A stretch of 64,000 nucleotides of DNA, taken from NCBI RefSeq assembly GCF_006716445.1, contig NZ_VFPA01000001.1, positions 1,054,001 to 1,118,000 of the forward strand, read 5' to 3'. Both the position numbers and the translations under genes were made by a program. The notes under the pieces were generated by a model, which saw only the letters and a list, made by a program, of their open reading frames with translations, searched no databases and had not been told where the DNA came from. Source of the DNA: Pseudonocardia kunmingensis. GTDB taxonomy: Bacteria; Actinomycetota; Actinomycetes; Mycobacteriales; Pseudonocardiaceae. Below, piece after piece: positions 16,944 through 26,260 of this stretch (positions are counted from its first letter, which is position 1; every line of letters begins with the position of its first letter).

Positions 16944-18205
16944 CTTCCCAGGTCGGCGGCACCCAGGTCGAGGTCGTCGTCACCGGGCTCGGCGCGACGA
17001 CCCCGCTCGGTGGGGACGTCGCGTCGACCTGGGAAGCCATGCTCGCCGGGCGCTCCGGCGTCCGGCGGATCGACGACGACGAGCACGAGTGGGTGACCCG
17101 CCACCAGCTCCCGGTCAAGATCGCCGCGCCGCTCGCGGTGGCGCCGACGGAGGTGCTGCCCCGCGTCAAGGCCCGGCGCCTGGACCGCTGCGAGCAGGTC
17201 GCCCTCGTCGCCGCCAAGGAGGCGTGGGAGCACGCCGGACTGGGCGAGCCGGGCGAGCAGGTGGACCCCGAGCGGCTCGGCGTCGTCATCGGCACCGGGA
17301 TCGGCGGCGCCGTCACCCTCCTCGACCAGGACGACCTGCTCGAGTCCGACGGCCTGCGCAAGGTCTCGCCGCTCACCGTGCCGATGCTGATGCCGAACGG
17401 TCCCGCGGCCTGGGTCGGCATCGAGTACGGCGCCCGCGGCGGGGTGCACGCACCGGTCTCCGCGTGCGCGTCCGGCGCCGAGGCGCTGGCCTGGGCGCTG
17501 ACCCTGCTGCGCAGCGGCGAGGTCGACGTCGTGCTCGCCGGCGGCGCCGAAGCCTGCATCACGGGCATCACGGTGGCCGGTTTCGTGCAGGCCCGCACGC
17601 TCTCGCAGCGCAACGACGACCCGGAGCGGGCCTCGCGTCCCTTCGACACCGGGCGCGACGGGTTCGTGCTCGGCGAAGGAGCCGGGGTGCTGGTGCTGGA
17701 ACGGGCCGAGCACGCCGCGGCCCGCGGTGCCACCGTGCACGGCCGCCTCGCCGGGGCCGGGCTCACCGCCGACGCCTACCACATCACCGGCCCCGAGCCG
17801 GAGGGCGTCGGGCAGTCGCGGGCCATCGCCAAGGCGGTCCGCGAGGCCGGGCTCGACCCCTCCGACGTCGGGCACGTCAACTGCCACGCGACCTCCACGG
17901 TGGCGGGCGACGTGGGCGAGACCCGTGCCGTCCGCAAGGCGCTCGGCGACCACCCGGTGCTCACCGCGCCCAAGTCGGCGCTGGGGCACCTGGTCGGCGC
18001 GGCCGGCGCCGTCGAGAGCATCGTCACCCTCCTCTCGATCAAGGAGGGGGTCATCCCGGCCACGCTCAACCTCGAGGAGCTCGACCCGGGCGTCGAGCTC
18101 GACGTGGTGGCGGGCGAGCCCCGCAAGGTCGACCTCACGGCGGCGGTCTGCGACTCGTTCGGCTTCGGCGGTCACAACGCCGCCGTCGCGTTCACGAAGG
18201 TCTGA
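16940..18205 (+). CDS. fabF: Beta-ketoacyl-ACP synthase II
   Basis: FabF elongates acyl-ACP by condensation with malonyl-ACP. The 421-residue protein shows the Cys-His-His triad: SACASGAE (Cys near 174), NCHATSTVAGD (first His) and KSALGHLVGAAGA (second His), plus the C-terminal FGFGGHNA loop. It is the last gene of the fabD-fabH-acpP-fabF operon and overlaps acpP by four bases. The next gene is on the opposite strand with a 12-bp gap and no obvious terminator hairpin between them. Confidence 0.96.
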   Translation: MTSQVGGTQVEVVVTGLGATTPLGGDVASTWEAMLAGRSGVRRIDDDEHEWVTRHQLPVKIAAPLAVAPTEVLPRVKARRLDRCEQVALVAAKEAWEHAGLGEPGEQVDPERLGVVIGTGIGGAVTLLDQDDLLESDGLRKVSPLTVPMLMPNGPAAWVGIEYGARGGVHAPVSACASGAEALAWALTLLRSGEVDVVLAGGAEACITGITVAGFVQARTLSQRNDDPERASRPFDTGRDGFVLGEGAGVLVLERAEHAAARGATVHGRLAGAGLTADAYHITGPEPEGVGQSRAIAKAVREAGLDPSDVGHVNCHATSTVAGDVGETRAVRKALGDHPVLTAPKSALGHLVGAAGAVESIVTLLSIKEGVIPATLNLEELDPGVELDVVAGEPRKVDLTAAVCDSFGFGGHNAAVAFTKV

Positions 18206-18217
18206 CCGGACCCCGCG

Positions 18218-18760
18218 TCAGCACTCCTCGGGCGCGGAGCTGCCGCCCCCGGTCACGTCGATCAGGGGCGGCACTCCGCGCATCGGCAGGGTCGAGCGCC
18301 AGCAGATGCGCTCCGCCTGCAGGTCTGCCGGCGCGTCCTGCAACGCCTGCGCGCTGACGAAACGCACCCGCACCAGCAGGCCGCCGTCGACATCGGCGTC
18401 GATCCGGTCCACCCGGATCGTGCCGTCCCGGGTCGTCGCGTACGCGTCCTGCCAGTCGTCCTCGGGCAGCGCCTCCGCCCGGGCGGGCACCACCGTGGTG
18501 CGCCACCCGGCGTAGTCGCGCTCGTTGATCGCGTCGTAGTGGCGCTGCAGCTGCGCGCGCACGGAGTCGGCCGCCGGGTGCTGCGCGGCGTCCGCGGAGA
18601 GCTGAACCTCCCCCGACCCCACTCCCTCGGCGGGCACGGACGGTGGTGCGGCGAGCGGTGCGGGCCCGGCCGTCGCCCGGGTGGCGAGCGCGGTCGCCCC
18701 GCCCGCCACGAGCAGCGCACCGAGCAGCAGCGCGACGGCAGGCGTCGCCCAGCGGGTCAC
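18218..18760 (-). CDS. Small secreted or membrane-anchored protein, possibly NTF2-like
   Basis: The 180-residue protein has an N-terminal hydrophobic segment (residues 5-27, AVALLLGALLVAGGATALAT) that may be a signal peptide or anchor. A proline-rich linker follows, then a compact C-terminal domain starting QLQRHYDAINERDYAGW, which resembles the first helix of NTF2-like/SnoaL folds. Two cysteines lie near the end (ERICW and the last residue). The GTG at 18760 follows GGGAGG. It is 26 bp downstream of, and on the same strand as, the POT transporter, so the two are probably cotranscribed. Its function is unknown. Confidence 0.6.
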   Translation of the reverse strand: MTRWATPAVALLLGALLVAGGATALATRATAGPAPLAAPPSVPAEGVGSGEVQLSADAAQHPAADSVRAQLQRHYDAINERDYAGWRTTVVPARAEALPEDDWQDAYATTRDGTIRVDRIDADVDGGLLVRVRFVSAQALQDAPADLQAERICWRSTLPMRGVPPLIDVTGGGSSAPEEC

Positions 18761-18786
18761 AGCGGGGTCCTCCCAGGGCAGTACAC

Positions 18787-20250
18787 CTAGTGCACGCCTT
18801 CCATGTGGCGCACGATCCACGGGCTGAGCGCGAGCACGACCAGCCCGATCACGATCACGACCGCACCGTTGAGGCCGAAGTAGGCGAACTCGGCGTCCGG
18901 CGAGTAGAACTTCGCCAGCACGCCGGACATCGACGTCCCGAGGCCCACGGAGAAGAAGTACAGCGCCATCATCTGCGCGCGGAACGACTCCGGCCCGAGC
19001 TTCGTGGTGACCGACAGCCCGATCGGCGAGAGCATCAGCTCGGAGATCGCGAACAGCGCGAGGATGAACAGCACGGCCACGGCGGGTGTGCTGGGCCCGG
19101 TACCGCCCGCGAAGATCAGGAAGAGCAGGAACGCCACGCCCATCCCGATCACGCCGAACGCGAACTTGTGCGGGGTCGAGGGCGCGCGCCGCCCGAGCCG
19201 CGTCCAGAGCGCCGCGAACACCGGCGACAGGATGATGATCCAGATCGGTTCCAGGGAGCCGATCCAGGACGCGGGCGCGGTCCAGCCGAAGATCGTCCAG
19301 TCCATCCGCTCGTCCGAGTACACCGCGAGCACGGTGAAGATCTGCTGGAACAGCGACCAGAACGCTGCGTTGGCGATGAACAGCGGGATGTAGGCGCGCA
19401 GCTTGGTGCGCTCGCTCGCCGTCACCTTCGGGCTCGTGAACATCGTGGCGAAGTACGCGATCGACCCGACGACCAGCACACCGGTGACCACGCGGGGCAA
19501 CGTCGCCAGCGTCACCAGCCCGGTGAGCGCGACGACCGCGATCACCACGACGATCGCCACGCCGATCCCGACGGCCTTGGGCAGCGCCGAGCGCGGCAAC
19601 GGGTTGGGCGCGTGCCGTCCTGCGTCGCCGAGGTTGCGGCGGAACAGCCCGTACTGGAGCAGCCCCAGCGCCATGCCGACGGCCGCGGCCCCGAACCCGA
19701 CGTGGAACCCCGCGGAGGTCTGCAGCAGCCCGGTGATGAGCGGCCCGATGAACGCCCCGAGGTTGATGCCCAGGTAGAACAGGGTGAAGCCGCCGTCGCA
19801 GCGCGGGTCGTCCTTCTCGTAGAGGGTGCCGAGCAGCGACGAGGCGTTGGCCTTCAGCGCCCCGCTGCCCAGCGCGACGAGCACGAGGCCCACCCCGACG
19901 CCGGACAGCCCCGGCAGCACGGCGAGCGCGATGTGGCCGAGCATCACCACGACGCCGCCGTAGAAGACCATCCGCTCCATGCCGAGCACGCGGTCGGCGA
20001 GCCACCCGCCCAGCACCGTGCTCAGGTAGACCACGCCGCCGTAGGCACCGACGATGCCCGTGGCGGTGGCCTGCGGCAGGCCGAGCCCGCCCTCCTCGAG
20101 GCTGTAGTACAGGTAGTACCCCAGGATGAGGATCATCCCGTAGAACGAGAACCGTTCCCACAGCTCCACACCGAACAGGTTCGTCAGCCCGATCGGGTGA
20201 CCGAAGACCGTTCGACGTGATGGGCCGGCCGTCCCGACTGTGTCCGCCAC
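18787..20250 (-). CDS. Proton-dependent oligopeptide transporter (POT family)
   Basis: The 487-residue inner-membrane protein takes up di- and tripeptides using the proton gradient. The POT signature ELWERFSFYG lies in the first helix near residue 30, and GGWLADRVLG and later FYLGINLGAFIGP match conserved POT segments. Fourteen or so hydrophobic helices can be counted. The GTG start at 20250 gives the expected short cytoplasmic N-terminus. The small protein downstream probably shares its transcript. Substrate range cannot be read from sequence. Confidence 0.9.
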   Translation of the reverse strand: MADTVGTAGPSRRTVFGHPIGLTNLFGVELWERFSFYGMILILGYYLYYSLEEGGLGLPQATATGIVGAYGGVVYLSTVLGGWLADRVLGMERMVFYGGVVVMLGHIALAVLPGLSGVGVGLVLVALGSGALKANASSLLGTLYEKDDPRCDGGFTLFYLGINLGAFIGPLITGLLQTSAGFHVGFGAAAVGMALGLLQYGLFRRNLGDAGRHAPNPLPRSALPKAVGIGVAIVVVIAVVALTGLVTLATLPRVVTGVLVVGSIAYFATMFTSPKVTASERTKLRAYIPLFIANAAFWSLFQQIFTVLAVYSDERMDWTIFGWTAPASWIGSLEPIWIIILSPVFAALWTRLGRRAPSTPHKFAFGVIGMGVAFLLFLIFAGGTGPSTPAVAVLFILALFAISELMLSPIGLSVTTKLGPESFRAQMMALYFFSVGLGTSMSGVLAKFYSPDAEFAYFGLNGAVVIVIGLVVLALSPWIVRHMEGVH

Positions 20251-20392
20251 CGTTGCCGTCCTCCCGTTGCCGCGCAGGGGATCTGCCCCGCGGATCCCGG
20301 CGATGCTAACGGCCGAACGGAGTAGCGGTCGCTCGTCCGGGTGAGGTTCGGACCGTTTCGTCCGACTCCTCGTCCGGATCGTTACCGGCCGG

Positions 20393-20881
20393 TCACCCCA
20401 CCTGGTGCAGCAGCGTCATGGGGGCGCCGTCGCCGGCCAGTCGGAACGGCTCGAGCGCGTCGTCCCACGGTCCGCCGAGCAGCTCGTGCACCCGCCCGGC
20501 GAGGCGGTTCGCCGGCACCTCGGCCACCAGGCTGCGCAGCCGGTCCTCCCCCACCACGATGTCGCCGTTGGCGCTCGTGCGCCCGCTCCACAGGCCGAGC
20601 GTCGGCACGTGGCAGAACCGCTCGCCGTCGACACCCGGGCTGGGTTCCTCGGCCACCTCGAAGCGCAACATCGGCCACGCCCGCAGGGCGCCGGCGAGCG
20701 CCCCGCCGCTGCCCGCGGGACCACTCCAGCTGCACTCGGCCCGCATCTGGCCGGGAGCGGCGGGCTGTGGAGCCCACTGCAGCGAGACCTTGGACCCGAG
20801 CACGCCGGAGATCGCCCACTCGACGTGCGGACAGACCGCAGTCGGCGACGAGTGGACGAAGACCACGCCGCGTGCATTCAC
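20393..20881 (-). CDS. DUF3145 family protein
   Basis: The 162-residue soluble protein corresponds to the actinobacterial DUF3145 family: N-terminal RGVVFVHSSPTAVCPHVEWA, then LQWAPQPAAPG, and C-terminal LEPFRLAGDGAPMTLLHQVG. Family members are often found near the fab operon in actinomycetes, as here, but no biochemical role is known to me. The GTG at 20881 is the only start that retains the conserved N-terminus. It is a single gene between the POT transporter and a beta-helix protein, all on the minus strand with their own gaps. Confidence 0.8.
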   Translation of the reverse strand: MNARGVVFVHSSPTAVCPHVEWAISGVLGSKVSLQWAPQPAAPGQMRAECSWSGPAGSGGALAGALRAWPMLRFEVAEEPSPGVDGERFCHVPTLGLWSGRTSANGDIVVGEDRLRSLVAEVPANRLAGRVHELLGGPWDDALEPFRLAGDGAPMTLLHQVG

Positions 20882-21041
20882 TGCAGACCTCCAACGTCGA
20901 CGAGGAACGTCTTCCCCTACGCCCTCGTGTCCCGTTCGGGTCCGCCGATCTCGGTTGTGGTGATCAGTCTGCCCGGTGCGGCGCGACTCGCGCCAGCCGG
21001 GCTGCCGCCCGGGCGTGTCGCACCCCGGGAGGCGTCACCGG

Positions 21042-21953
21042 TCAGGGCAGCGGCAACCGCCCCCCGTCCAGGTAGGTGTTGTCCTCCAGCACCGCGCGCC
21101 GCGACACGCGCAGCGGCGCCTGCTCGGCGTCGCGGCGGAACCGGTTGCCGGTGATCCGGACGTCCGAGGGCATCCGCGGCTCGTCCTGGCGCAGCGTGTA
21201 GCGGCCGCCGCCGAGCACGTTGCCCCGGATCACCACGGGTCCCTCGCGGGCCTCCGCCGGGTCCTCGGGCGCCAGCAGGACCGCGCTGTCGCGGCCGGGG
21301 CCGCTGCCCAGCTCCACGGTGTTGTCCTCGACGAGGACGTCGCGGCCCGTGCCCCGCACGACCAGCGCGGACGCCGCGTCGCCGGGAGCGGTGGCGAAGT
21401 CGTGCACGCTGCTGTTGCGCAGCCGCGCGGAGTCGCCGAGCCGGGCGCCGTCGCGCGTCACGCCGCAGATCTCCACCCGCTCGCCGCTCCAGTGGTCCCC
21501 GCCGATCGCGGCCTCCGGGAAGTCCCCCGTGAGCGTGACGTCCTCGATGCGCACCGAGCCCTCGCCCTCCGTGCGGATGCCGAAGGGCGTGGAGCCGTCG
21601 CCGACGATCCGGCTGCGGCGCACCACGACGTCCGGCGCCGCGACGACGATCCCGCCGCGCACCTCCCAGCCGTCCAGCACGGCGCCCGGCACGGTGACGG
21701 TGCGCGGCCCGCTCGGGCACAGCGTGACGTCGGCCGGGACGCCGACGCTGCCGCGCTCGGGGATCCGGTAGGGGCCCGCGGCGGCGCACTCGACGACCGC
21801 TACCGCGGGGGCGAGCGCGACGGTGGGCGCCGACACCCCCGGGAACGTCGTGCCGTCCGTGGCGACGAGGACCCCCGTGACGGCGAGACCGCACGTGGCC
21901 AGGGCCAGGCCGCCGCGCGCGAACGCGCGCACCGATCCCCGGGGCCTCGACAT
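21042..21953 (-). CDS. Secreted right-handed parallel beta-helix protein
   Basis: The 303-residue protein has a signal peptide or anchor at residues 10-32 (ARGGLALATCGLAVTGVLVA). The rest is made of short repeated strands such as VVVRRSRIVGD, VRIEDVTLTGD, VLVEDNTVELG, VVIRGNVLGGG and VRITGNRFRRD, the rhythm of pectate-lyase-like parallel beta-helices. No catalytic Asp/Lys set of a known lyase stands out. It is likely exported and binds or cleaves a polysaccharide, but this is inference. It lies alone between DUF3145 and an MBL hydrolase on the same strand. Confidence 0.7.
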   Translation of the reverse strand: MSRPRGSVRAFARGGLALATCGLAVTGVLVATDGTTFPGVSAPTVALAPAVAVVECAAAGPYRIPERGSVGVPADVTLCPSGPRTVTVPGAVLDGWEVRGGIVVAAPDVVVRRSRIVGDGSTPFGIRTEGEGSVRIEDVTLTGDFPEAAIGGDHWSGERVEICGVTRDGARLGDSARLRNSSVHDFATAPGDAASALVVRGTGRDVLVEDNTVELGSGPGRDSAVLLAPEDPAEAREGPVVIRGNVLGGGRYTLRQDEPRMPSDVRITGNRFRRDAEQAPLRVSRRAVLEDNTYLDGGRLPLP

Positions 21954-22019
21954 GGAGCAGAGCGTACGGCCGGACGGCGCAGCTGTCGCCGGTGGGGTTC
22001 TACGAAGAGTGAATCGTTA

Positions 22020-23066
22020 TCACGATGTGTAGTGGACGATGCCGTTCTGCTCCCGAGCGGTCACGAGGCCCCGCTCGGCCAGCACCTCCAGGTGCGCCCC
22101 GGTCTCCAGGGTGGCGAGCATCGCGTTGAACAGGTCGAGCTCGGCCAGCGGCGTGTCCCGGCGGGTCCAGGGCAGCACCTCGGCCACCTCGTAGGCGGTG
22201 GACCGCCCCGCCTCCACGGCGGCGAGCGTGGCGTCGAGGCGTTTCGCGTGGTGGGCGATCAGCTCGTCCACGCGCTGGTGCACGCTCATGCCGGTGGGTC
22301 CGTGCGCGGGGAGCAGCACCGCGTCCGGGCGGTTGCGCACCAGTTCGAGGGACGCGAGGAACTCGGCCAGCGGGCTCGCGGGCGGCTTCGGCTCCAGCCC
22401 GAGCGACGGCGTGATCCGCGGGAGCACGTGGTCACCGGCGAACAGCAGCTCACCGGCCTCGTCGGCGAACACGACGTGCCCGCGCGTGTGCCCGGGCGTG
22501 GCGACGGCCCGGAGCACCCGGCGGTCCCGCGCGTCGGCGTCGACGACGATCTCGGCGCCGTCCTCGATCCACTCGTCGGGCAGCCCCCAGTCGGCCGGGT
22601 CGAACGATCGCTCGCCGAGCGCCTCCAGCTGCCGGATCACTTCCTGCGCGCCCGCACGGCGCAGCCGGTCGCGGTGCGCCGGTCCGGTCGGCGGCCGGTT
22701 CAGCGCCTCGAGGGAGGGCTGCTCCCCGCGGCCGACGGCCACCGGTGTGCCGAACTCGCGGCGCAGCGCCACCGCCTGCGTGTAGTGGTCGCGGTGCGCG
22801 TGGGTGACCAGGAAGCGCCGGACGTCGCCGAAGCCCGCCCCGAGCTGCCCCAGCGCGGCGTCGAGGACCTCGCGGGCCCGCGACAGCGCCCAGCCGGCGT
22901 CGATCAGCGTGAGGCCGTCGCCGTCGGCGAGGGCGTACACGTTCACCGCGCGCAGCCCGTCGTTCGGCAGGGGCAACGGGATCCGGTGCACCCCCGGGGC
23001 GCAGCGGTACACGCCGGGAGCCGTCCAGTCCCCTGCCGGGTCGTCCTCGAAGATCACGCGTGGCAT
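22020..23066 (-). CDS. Metallo-beta-lactamase-fold hydrolase
   Basis: The 348-residue cytoplasmic hydrolase binds two metals through THAHRDH near residue 90, a second histidine in ATPGHTRGHVV and an Asp/His pair in LLFAGDHVLP and LLPAHGP. A C-terminal roughly 90-residue helical region (VHQRVDELIAHHAKRLD, then a winged-helix-like end) is typical of the LACTB2-like / glyoxalase II-related branch. It may cleave thioesters, lactones or RNA; the substrate is not evident. It is divergent from the AGCS symporter across 138 bp. Confidence 0.85.
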   Translation of the reverse strand: MPRVIFEDDPAGDWTAPGVYRCAPGVHRIPLPLPNDGLRAVNVYALADGDGLTLIDAGWALSRAREVLDAALGQLGAGFGDVRRFLVTHAHRDHYTQAVALRREFGTPVAVGRGEQPSLEALNRPPTGPAHRDRLRRAGAQEVIRQLEALGERSFDPADWGLPDEWIEDGAEIVVDADARDRRVLRAVATPGHTRGHVVFADEAGELLFAGDHVLPRITPSLGLEPKPPASPLAEFLASLELVRNRPDAVLLPAHGPTGMSVHQRVDELIAHHAKRLDATLAAVEAGRSTAYEVAEVLPWTRRDTPLAELDLFNAMLATLETGAHLEVLAERGLVTAREQNGIVHYTS

Positions 23067-23204
23067 CCCTCCTGCGCCCGGTGCGCCCCGGTGCGCCGGG
23101 AGGACACGTTACGTCCCGGGTCGGCCGCCGAGGGGCGGAGGTGACCACCGTGATACTGCTGTGCGGCGCCGTCACCTTCTCCGCGAAGCCGAGGGACACC
23201 TGCA

Positions 23205-24644
23205 ATGACCGATGCCATCCAGGCATTCCTGGACGCCGCGTCCTCCTTCATCTGGGGGCCGTTCTTCCTCATCCCGCTGCTGCTGGTCGTGGGTGTCTAC
23301 CTCACGGTGCGGCTGCGCGGTCTGCAGTTCCGCGTGCTGTTCCACGCCCTGTGGCTGGCGCTCGTCCGGCGCAACGAGAAGGGCGGCGAGGGGGACATCT
23401 CCCACTACCAGGCGCTGAGCACGGCGCTGGCCGCCACGGTCGGCGTCGGCAACATCGCCGGTGCGGCCCTCGCGATCGGGGTCGGCGGCCCCGGCGCGCT
23501 GTTCTGGATGTGGGTGACCGGCCTGCTGGGCATGGCCACCAAGTACAGCGAGGCGCTGCTCGGCGTGCGCTACCGCCGCCCCGACTCCAAGGGCGAGATG
23601 AGCGGCGGCCCGATGTTCTACCTGCGCCACGGTCTCGCCGAGAAGTTCGGCGCCGGCAGCACCGGCGCCCGCGTCGGCGTGGCGCTGGGCTTCCTGTTCG
23701 CCCTCTTCGGCGCCGTGGCCTCGTTCGGCATCGGCAACATGACCCAGGCCAACGCGGTGGCCGCCCAGCTCGACTCCACCTTCGGCATCCCCACCTGGGC
23801 CTCGGGTCTCGGGATGGTCGTCCTGGTCGGTGCCGTCATCCTGGGCGGGATCAAGAGCATCGGCCGGTTCGCCGCCGGCGCCGTCCCACTGATGATCATC
23901 GTCTACGTGGTCTCCGCCCTGCTCGTACTGGCGGTGCACGTGGCCGACATCCCCGCCGCGCTGGCGCTGGTCGTCAGCGACGCCTTCACCGGCACGTCGG
24001 TGGTCGGCGGCTTCGCCGGCGCCACCTTCCTGCTCGCGATGCAGCAGGGCATGGCGCGCGGCATCTTCTCCAACGAGTCCGGGCTGGGGACCGGGGGCAT
24101 CGCGGCGGCCGCGGCCAGGACCGCCCAGCCGGTGCGCCAGGCCATGGTCTCCATGACCCAGACCTTCATCGACACCATCATCGTGGTCACCATGACCGGC
24201 CTGGTCATCATCGTCACCGGGGCCTGGAACACCCAGGCCGAGACCGGCGACGGCTCGCTGATGACGAACTGGGCGATGACCGAGGCGTTCGGCGGCATCT
24301 CCCCGGCGCTGGCGCCGATCGGCGGCTACGTGGTCGCGATCAGCCTGATGTTCTTCGCCTTCACCACGCTCGTCGGGTGGTCCTACTACGGCGAGCGCTG
24401 CCTGGACTTCCTGGTCGGCCGCGCCGCCGTGCTGCCGTTCCGGCTGCTGTTCGTGGCGGTCGCCTACGTCGGCGCCACCTCGGAGCTGAGCCTGGCCTGG
24501 ACCTTCAGCGACGTGGCCAACGGCCTGATGGCCGTGCCCAACCTGATCGGCCTGCTGGTGCTCTCCGGCGTCGTCATCGCCGAGACCAGGAAGTACTTCG
24601 CGGAGCCGGACTGGCGCGACCCCGACCTGGTCGACGCGCGCTAG
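23205..24644 (+). CDS. Alanine/glycine:cation symporter (AGCS family)
   Basis: The 479-residue inner-membrane transporter has about ten to eleven helices. AGCS signatures are visible: STALAATVGVGNIAGAA near residue 65, GMATKYSEALLGVRYR, and FSNESGLGTGG in the middle. It should import alanine or glycine with Na+ or H+. The ATG at 23205 has AGGGA 9-10 bp upstream. Its TAG stop shares the tetranucleotide CTAG with the stop of the convergent multicopper oxidase gene, so the two overlap by four bases with no terminator between. Confidence 0.93.
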   Translation: MTDAIQAFLDAASSFIWGPFFLIPLLLVVGVYLTVRLRGLQFRVLFHALWLALVRRNEKGGEGDISHYQALSTALAATVGVGNIAGAALAIGVGGPGALFWMWVTGLLGMATKYSEALLGVRYRRPDSKGEMSGGPMFYLRHGLAEKFGAGSTGARVGVALGFLFALFGAVASFGIGNMTQANAVAAQLDSTFGIPTWASGLGMVVLVGAVILGGIKSIGRFAAGAVPLMIIVYVVSALLVLAVHVADIPAALALVVSDAFTGTSVVGGFAGATFLLAMQQGMARGIFSNESGLGTGGIAAAAARTAQPVRQAMVSMTQTFIDTIIVVTMTGLVIIVTGAWNTQAETGDGSLMTNWAMTEAFGGISPALAPIGGYVVAISLMFFAFTTLVGWSYYGERCLDFLVGRAAVLPFRLLFVAVAYVGATSELSLAWTFSDVANGLMAVPNLIGLLVLSGVVIAETRKYFAEPDWRDPDLVDAR

Positions 24645-26260
24645 ACGACCTCCAGGTTGGCCATCATGCCCATGTCCTCGTGTTCGGCGTTGTGGCAGTG
24701 GAACAGGTAGCGGCCGCGGTAGCCGTCGAACCGGGTGATGATCTCCACCGCTTCGCCCGGCCGCAGTGAGACCGTGTCCTTGAGCCCCGCGTCGTGCGGC
24801 AGCGGCGGCCTGCCGCTGCGCGACAGCACCCGGAACCCGACCAGGTGCAGGTGCACGGGGTGGTGGACGTCGGCGACCAGCCGCCACACCTCGACCTCGC
24901 CGAGCCCGACGGCGACGTCGGAGCGGGCGGGGTCGAACGGCAGCCCGCCGATCAGCCATCCGTGGTCGCCGCGCATCCGCCCGGCCCGGAAGGCGAAGTC
25001 GCGCACGCGGACGGCGTCCGACCGTCGCCAGTCCGGCAGGTCGGTGGACAGCGTGCCCGGGACGCGGCTCTCGTCGAGGGCTCGGCGCGCGACGCGGAAG
25101 GCCATCACGTCGCGGGTGCGGCCCGAGCCGAGCCGGTTCACGAGGCTGACGCGGCTGCCGACCGGGGCCCCGGAGAAGTCGACGACCACGTCGTAGCGCT
25201 CGGCGGGCGCCACCGGCAGCAGCCGGTGGGTGACCGGCGCGGCGAGGAGCCCCTGGTCGGCACCGATCTGGACGAGGTCGAGCCGGCGCCCGTCGTCGGT
25301 GACCGCCTCGAGCTCGTAGTGGCGGGCGTTGGAGGCGTTGAGGATGCGCAGCCGGTAGCGGGCGGCGTCGACCTCGTGCACGGGCCAGGGGGCGCCGTTG
25401 ACCAGGATCACGTCGCCGAGGACCCCGGCGAGGTAGGGCTCGAGCACGCCCGGCCGTTCGCGCAGGCTGGGGTCCAGCGAGGGGTAGGCGAGGCCGCCGT
25501 CGGCGGCGAACGACCGGTCGGTGATCATGAGCGGCAGCTCGCGCGGCCCCGCGGGCAGGCCGAGGTCGTCCTCGGCGTCGTCGCGGACGACGTGCAGCCC
25601 GGCCAGGCCGCGCCAGATCGCCGGGGCGGTGAAGTCCATGCGGTGGTCGTGGTACCACAGCAGCGTCGGCCGCTGGTCCAGCGGGAAGGTGTAGTCCCGC
25701 GTCCGCTCGGTCACCACCGCCCGCGGGTCGTGCATGCCGTGCGCGGGGCCGTGGGCGGAGGCGTGCCCCGTGTGCGCCTCGTGCCCGCCCGCCGGGAGGA
25801 CGAGGTCGGTCGGGTACCCGTCGGAGTCCGCGGGCGTCCGGCCGCCGTGCAGGTGCACGACGGTCGGTAGCGGCAGCTCGTTGCGGTGGGTCACGGTGAC
25901 CGGCCGGCCGCGGCGCGACTCGATCGTCGGCCCGGGGAACGTGCCGCCGTAGGTCCACAGGGGCGTGGTGATGCCGGGCAGGATCTCCGCGCTCGCCTCG
26001 CGCTGGGTGATCTCGTACCGATCGGTGCCGCCCGAGGTGGTGACGGGCTCGAGCACGGCGGGGACCGGCAGCGGCACCTGGAAGGCCGGCGGCAGCGGCA
26101 CGGCGCTGCGCAGCTCGGCGCCGGTGACCGCCGGGCGCCGGGCCAGCGCGGCCGAGGTCGTCAGCCCCGTGGCCGCCATCAGCCCGAGCGCCCCGCCGAT
26201 GCCCAGCACCCGCCGCCTGGTCATGCCGCCTGCGTCGGCGCGGTGGTCCGGCTCACGCAC
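24641..26260 (-). CDS. Multicopper oxidase, Tat-exported
   Basis: The 539-residue laccase/CueO-type oxidase couples substrate oxidation to oxygen reduction. Copper ligands are at HLHGG (136-140), WYHDH (202-206), HPVHLH (467-472) and HCHNAEHEDMGM (about 521-532; Met as axial ligand). A twin-arginine signal TRRRVLGIGG lies at residues 14-23. Between the first two copper motifs (about 160-177) is an unusual histidine-rich loop with seven histidines in under 20 residues, perhaps a copper-gathering element. The GTG at 26260 follows GGGAGG and overlaps the upstream membrane gene by eight bases, so the two are coupled. Confidence 0.92.
   Translation of the reverse strand: MREPDHRADAGGMTRRRVLGIGGALGLMAATGLTTSAALARRPAVTGAELRSAVPLPPAFQVPLPVPAVLEPVTTSGGTDRYEITQREASAEILPGITTPLWTYGGTFPGPTIESRRGRPVTVTHRNELPLPTVVHLHGGRTPADSDGYPTDLVLPAGGHEAHTGHASAHGPAHGMHDPRAVVTERTRDYTFPLDQRPTLLWYHDHRMDFTAPAIWRGLAGLHVVRDDAEDDLGLPAGPRELPLMITDRSFAADGGLAYPSLDPSLRERPGVLEPYLAGVLGDVILVNGAPWPVHEVDAARYRLRILNASNARHYELEAVTDDGRRLDLVQIGADQGLLAAPVTHRLLPVAPAERYDVVVDFSGAPVGSRVSLVNRLGSGRTRDVMAFRVARRALDESRVPGTLSTDLPDWRRSDAVRVRDFAFRAGRMRGDHGWLIGGLPFDPARSDVAVGLGEVEVWRLVADVHHPVHLHLVGFRVLSRSGRPPLPHDAGLKDTVSLRPGEAVEIITRFDGYRGRYLFHCHNAEHEDMGMMANLEVV

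Noticed and set aside
23172..25958. A 928-codon open frame antisense to the AGCS symporter, running on through the oxidase gene
   Set aside because: The composition is Arg/His/Gly-rich with no domain, and it conflicts with two well-supported genes.
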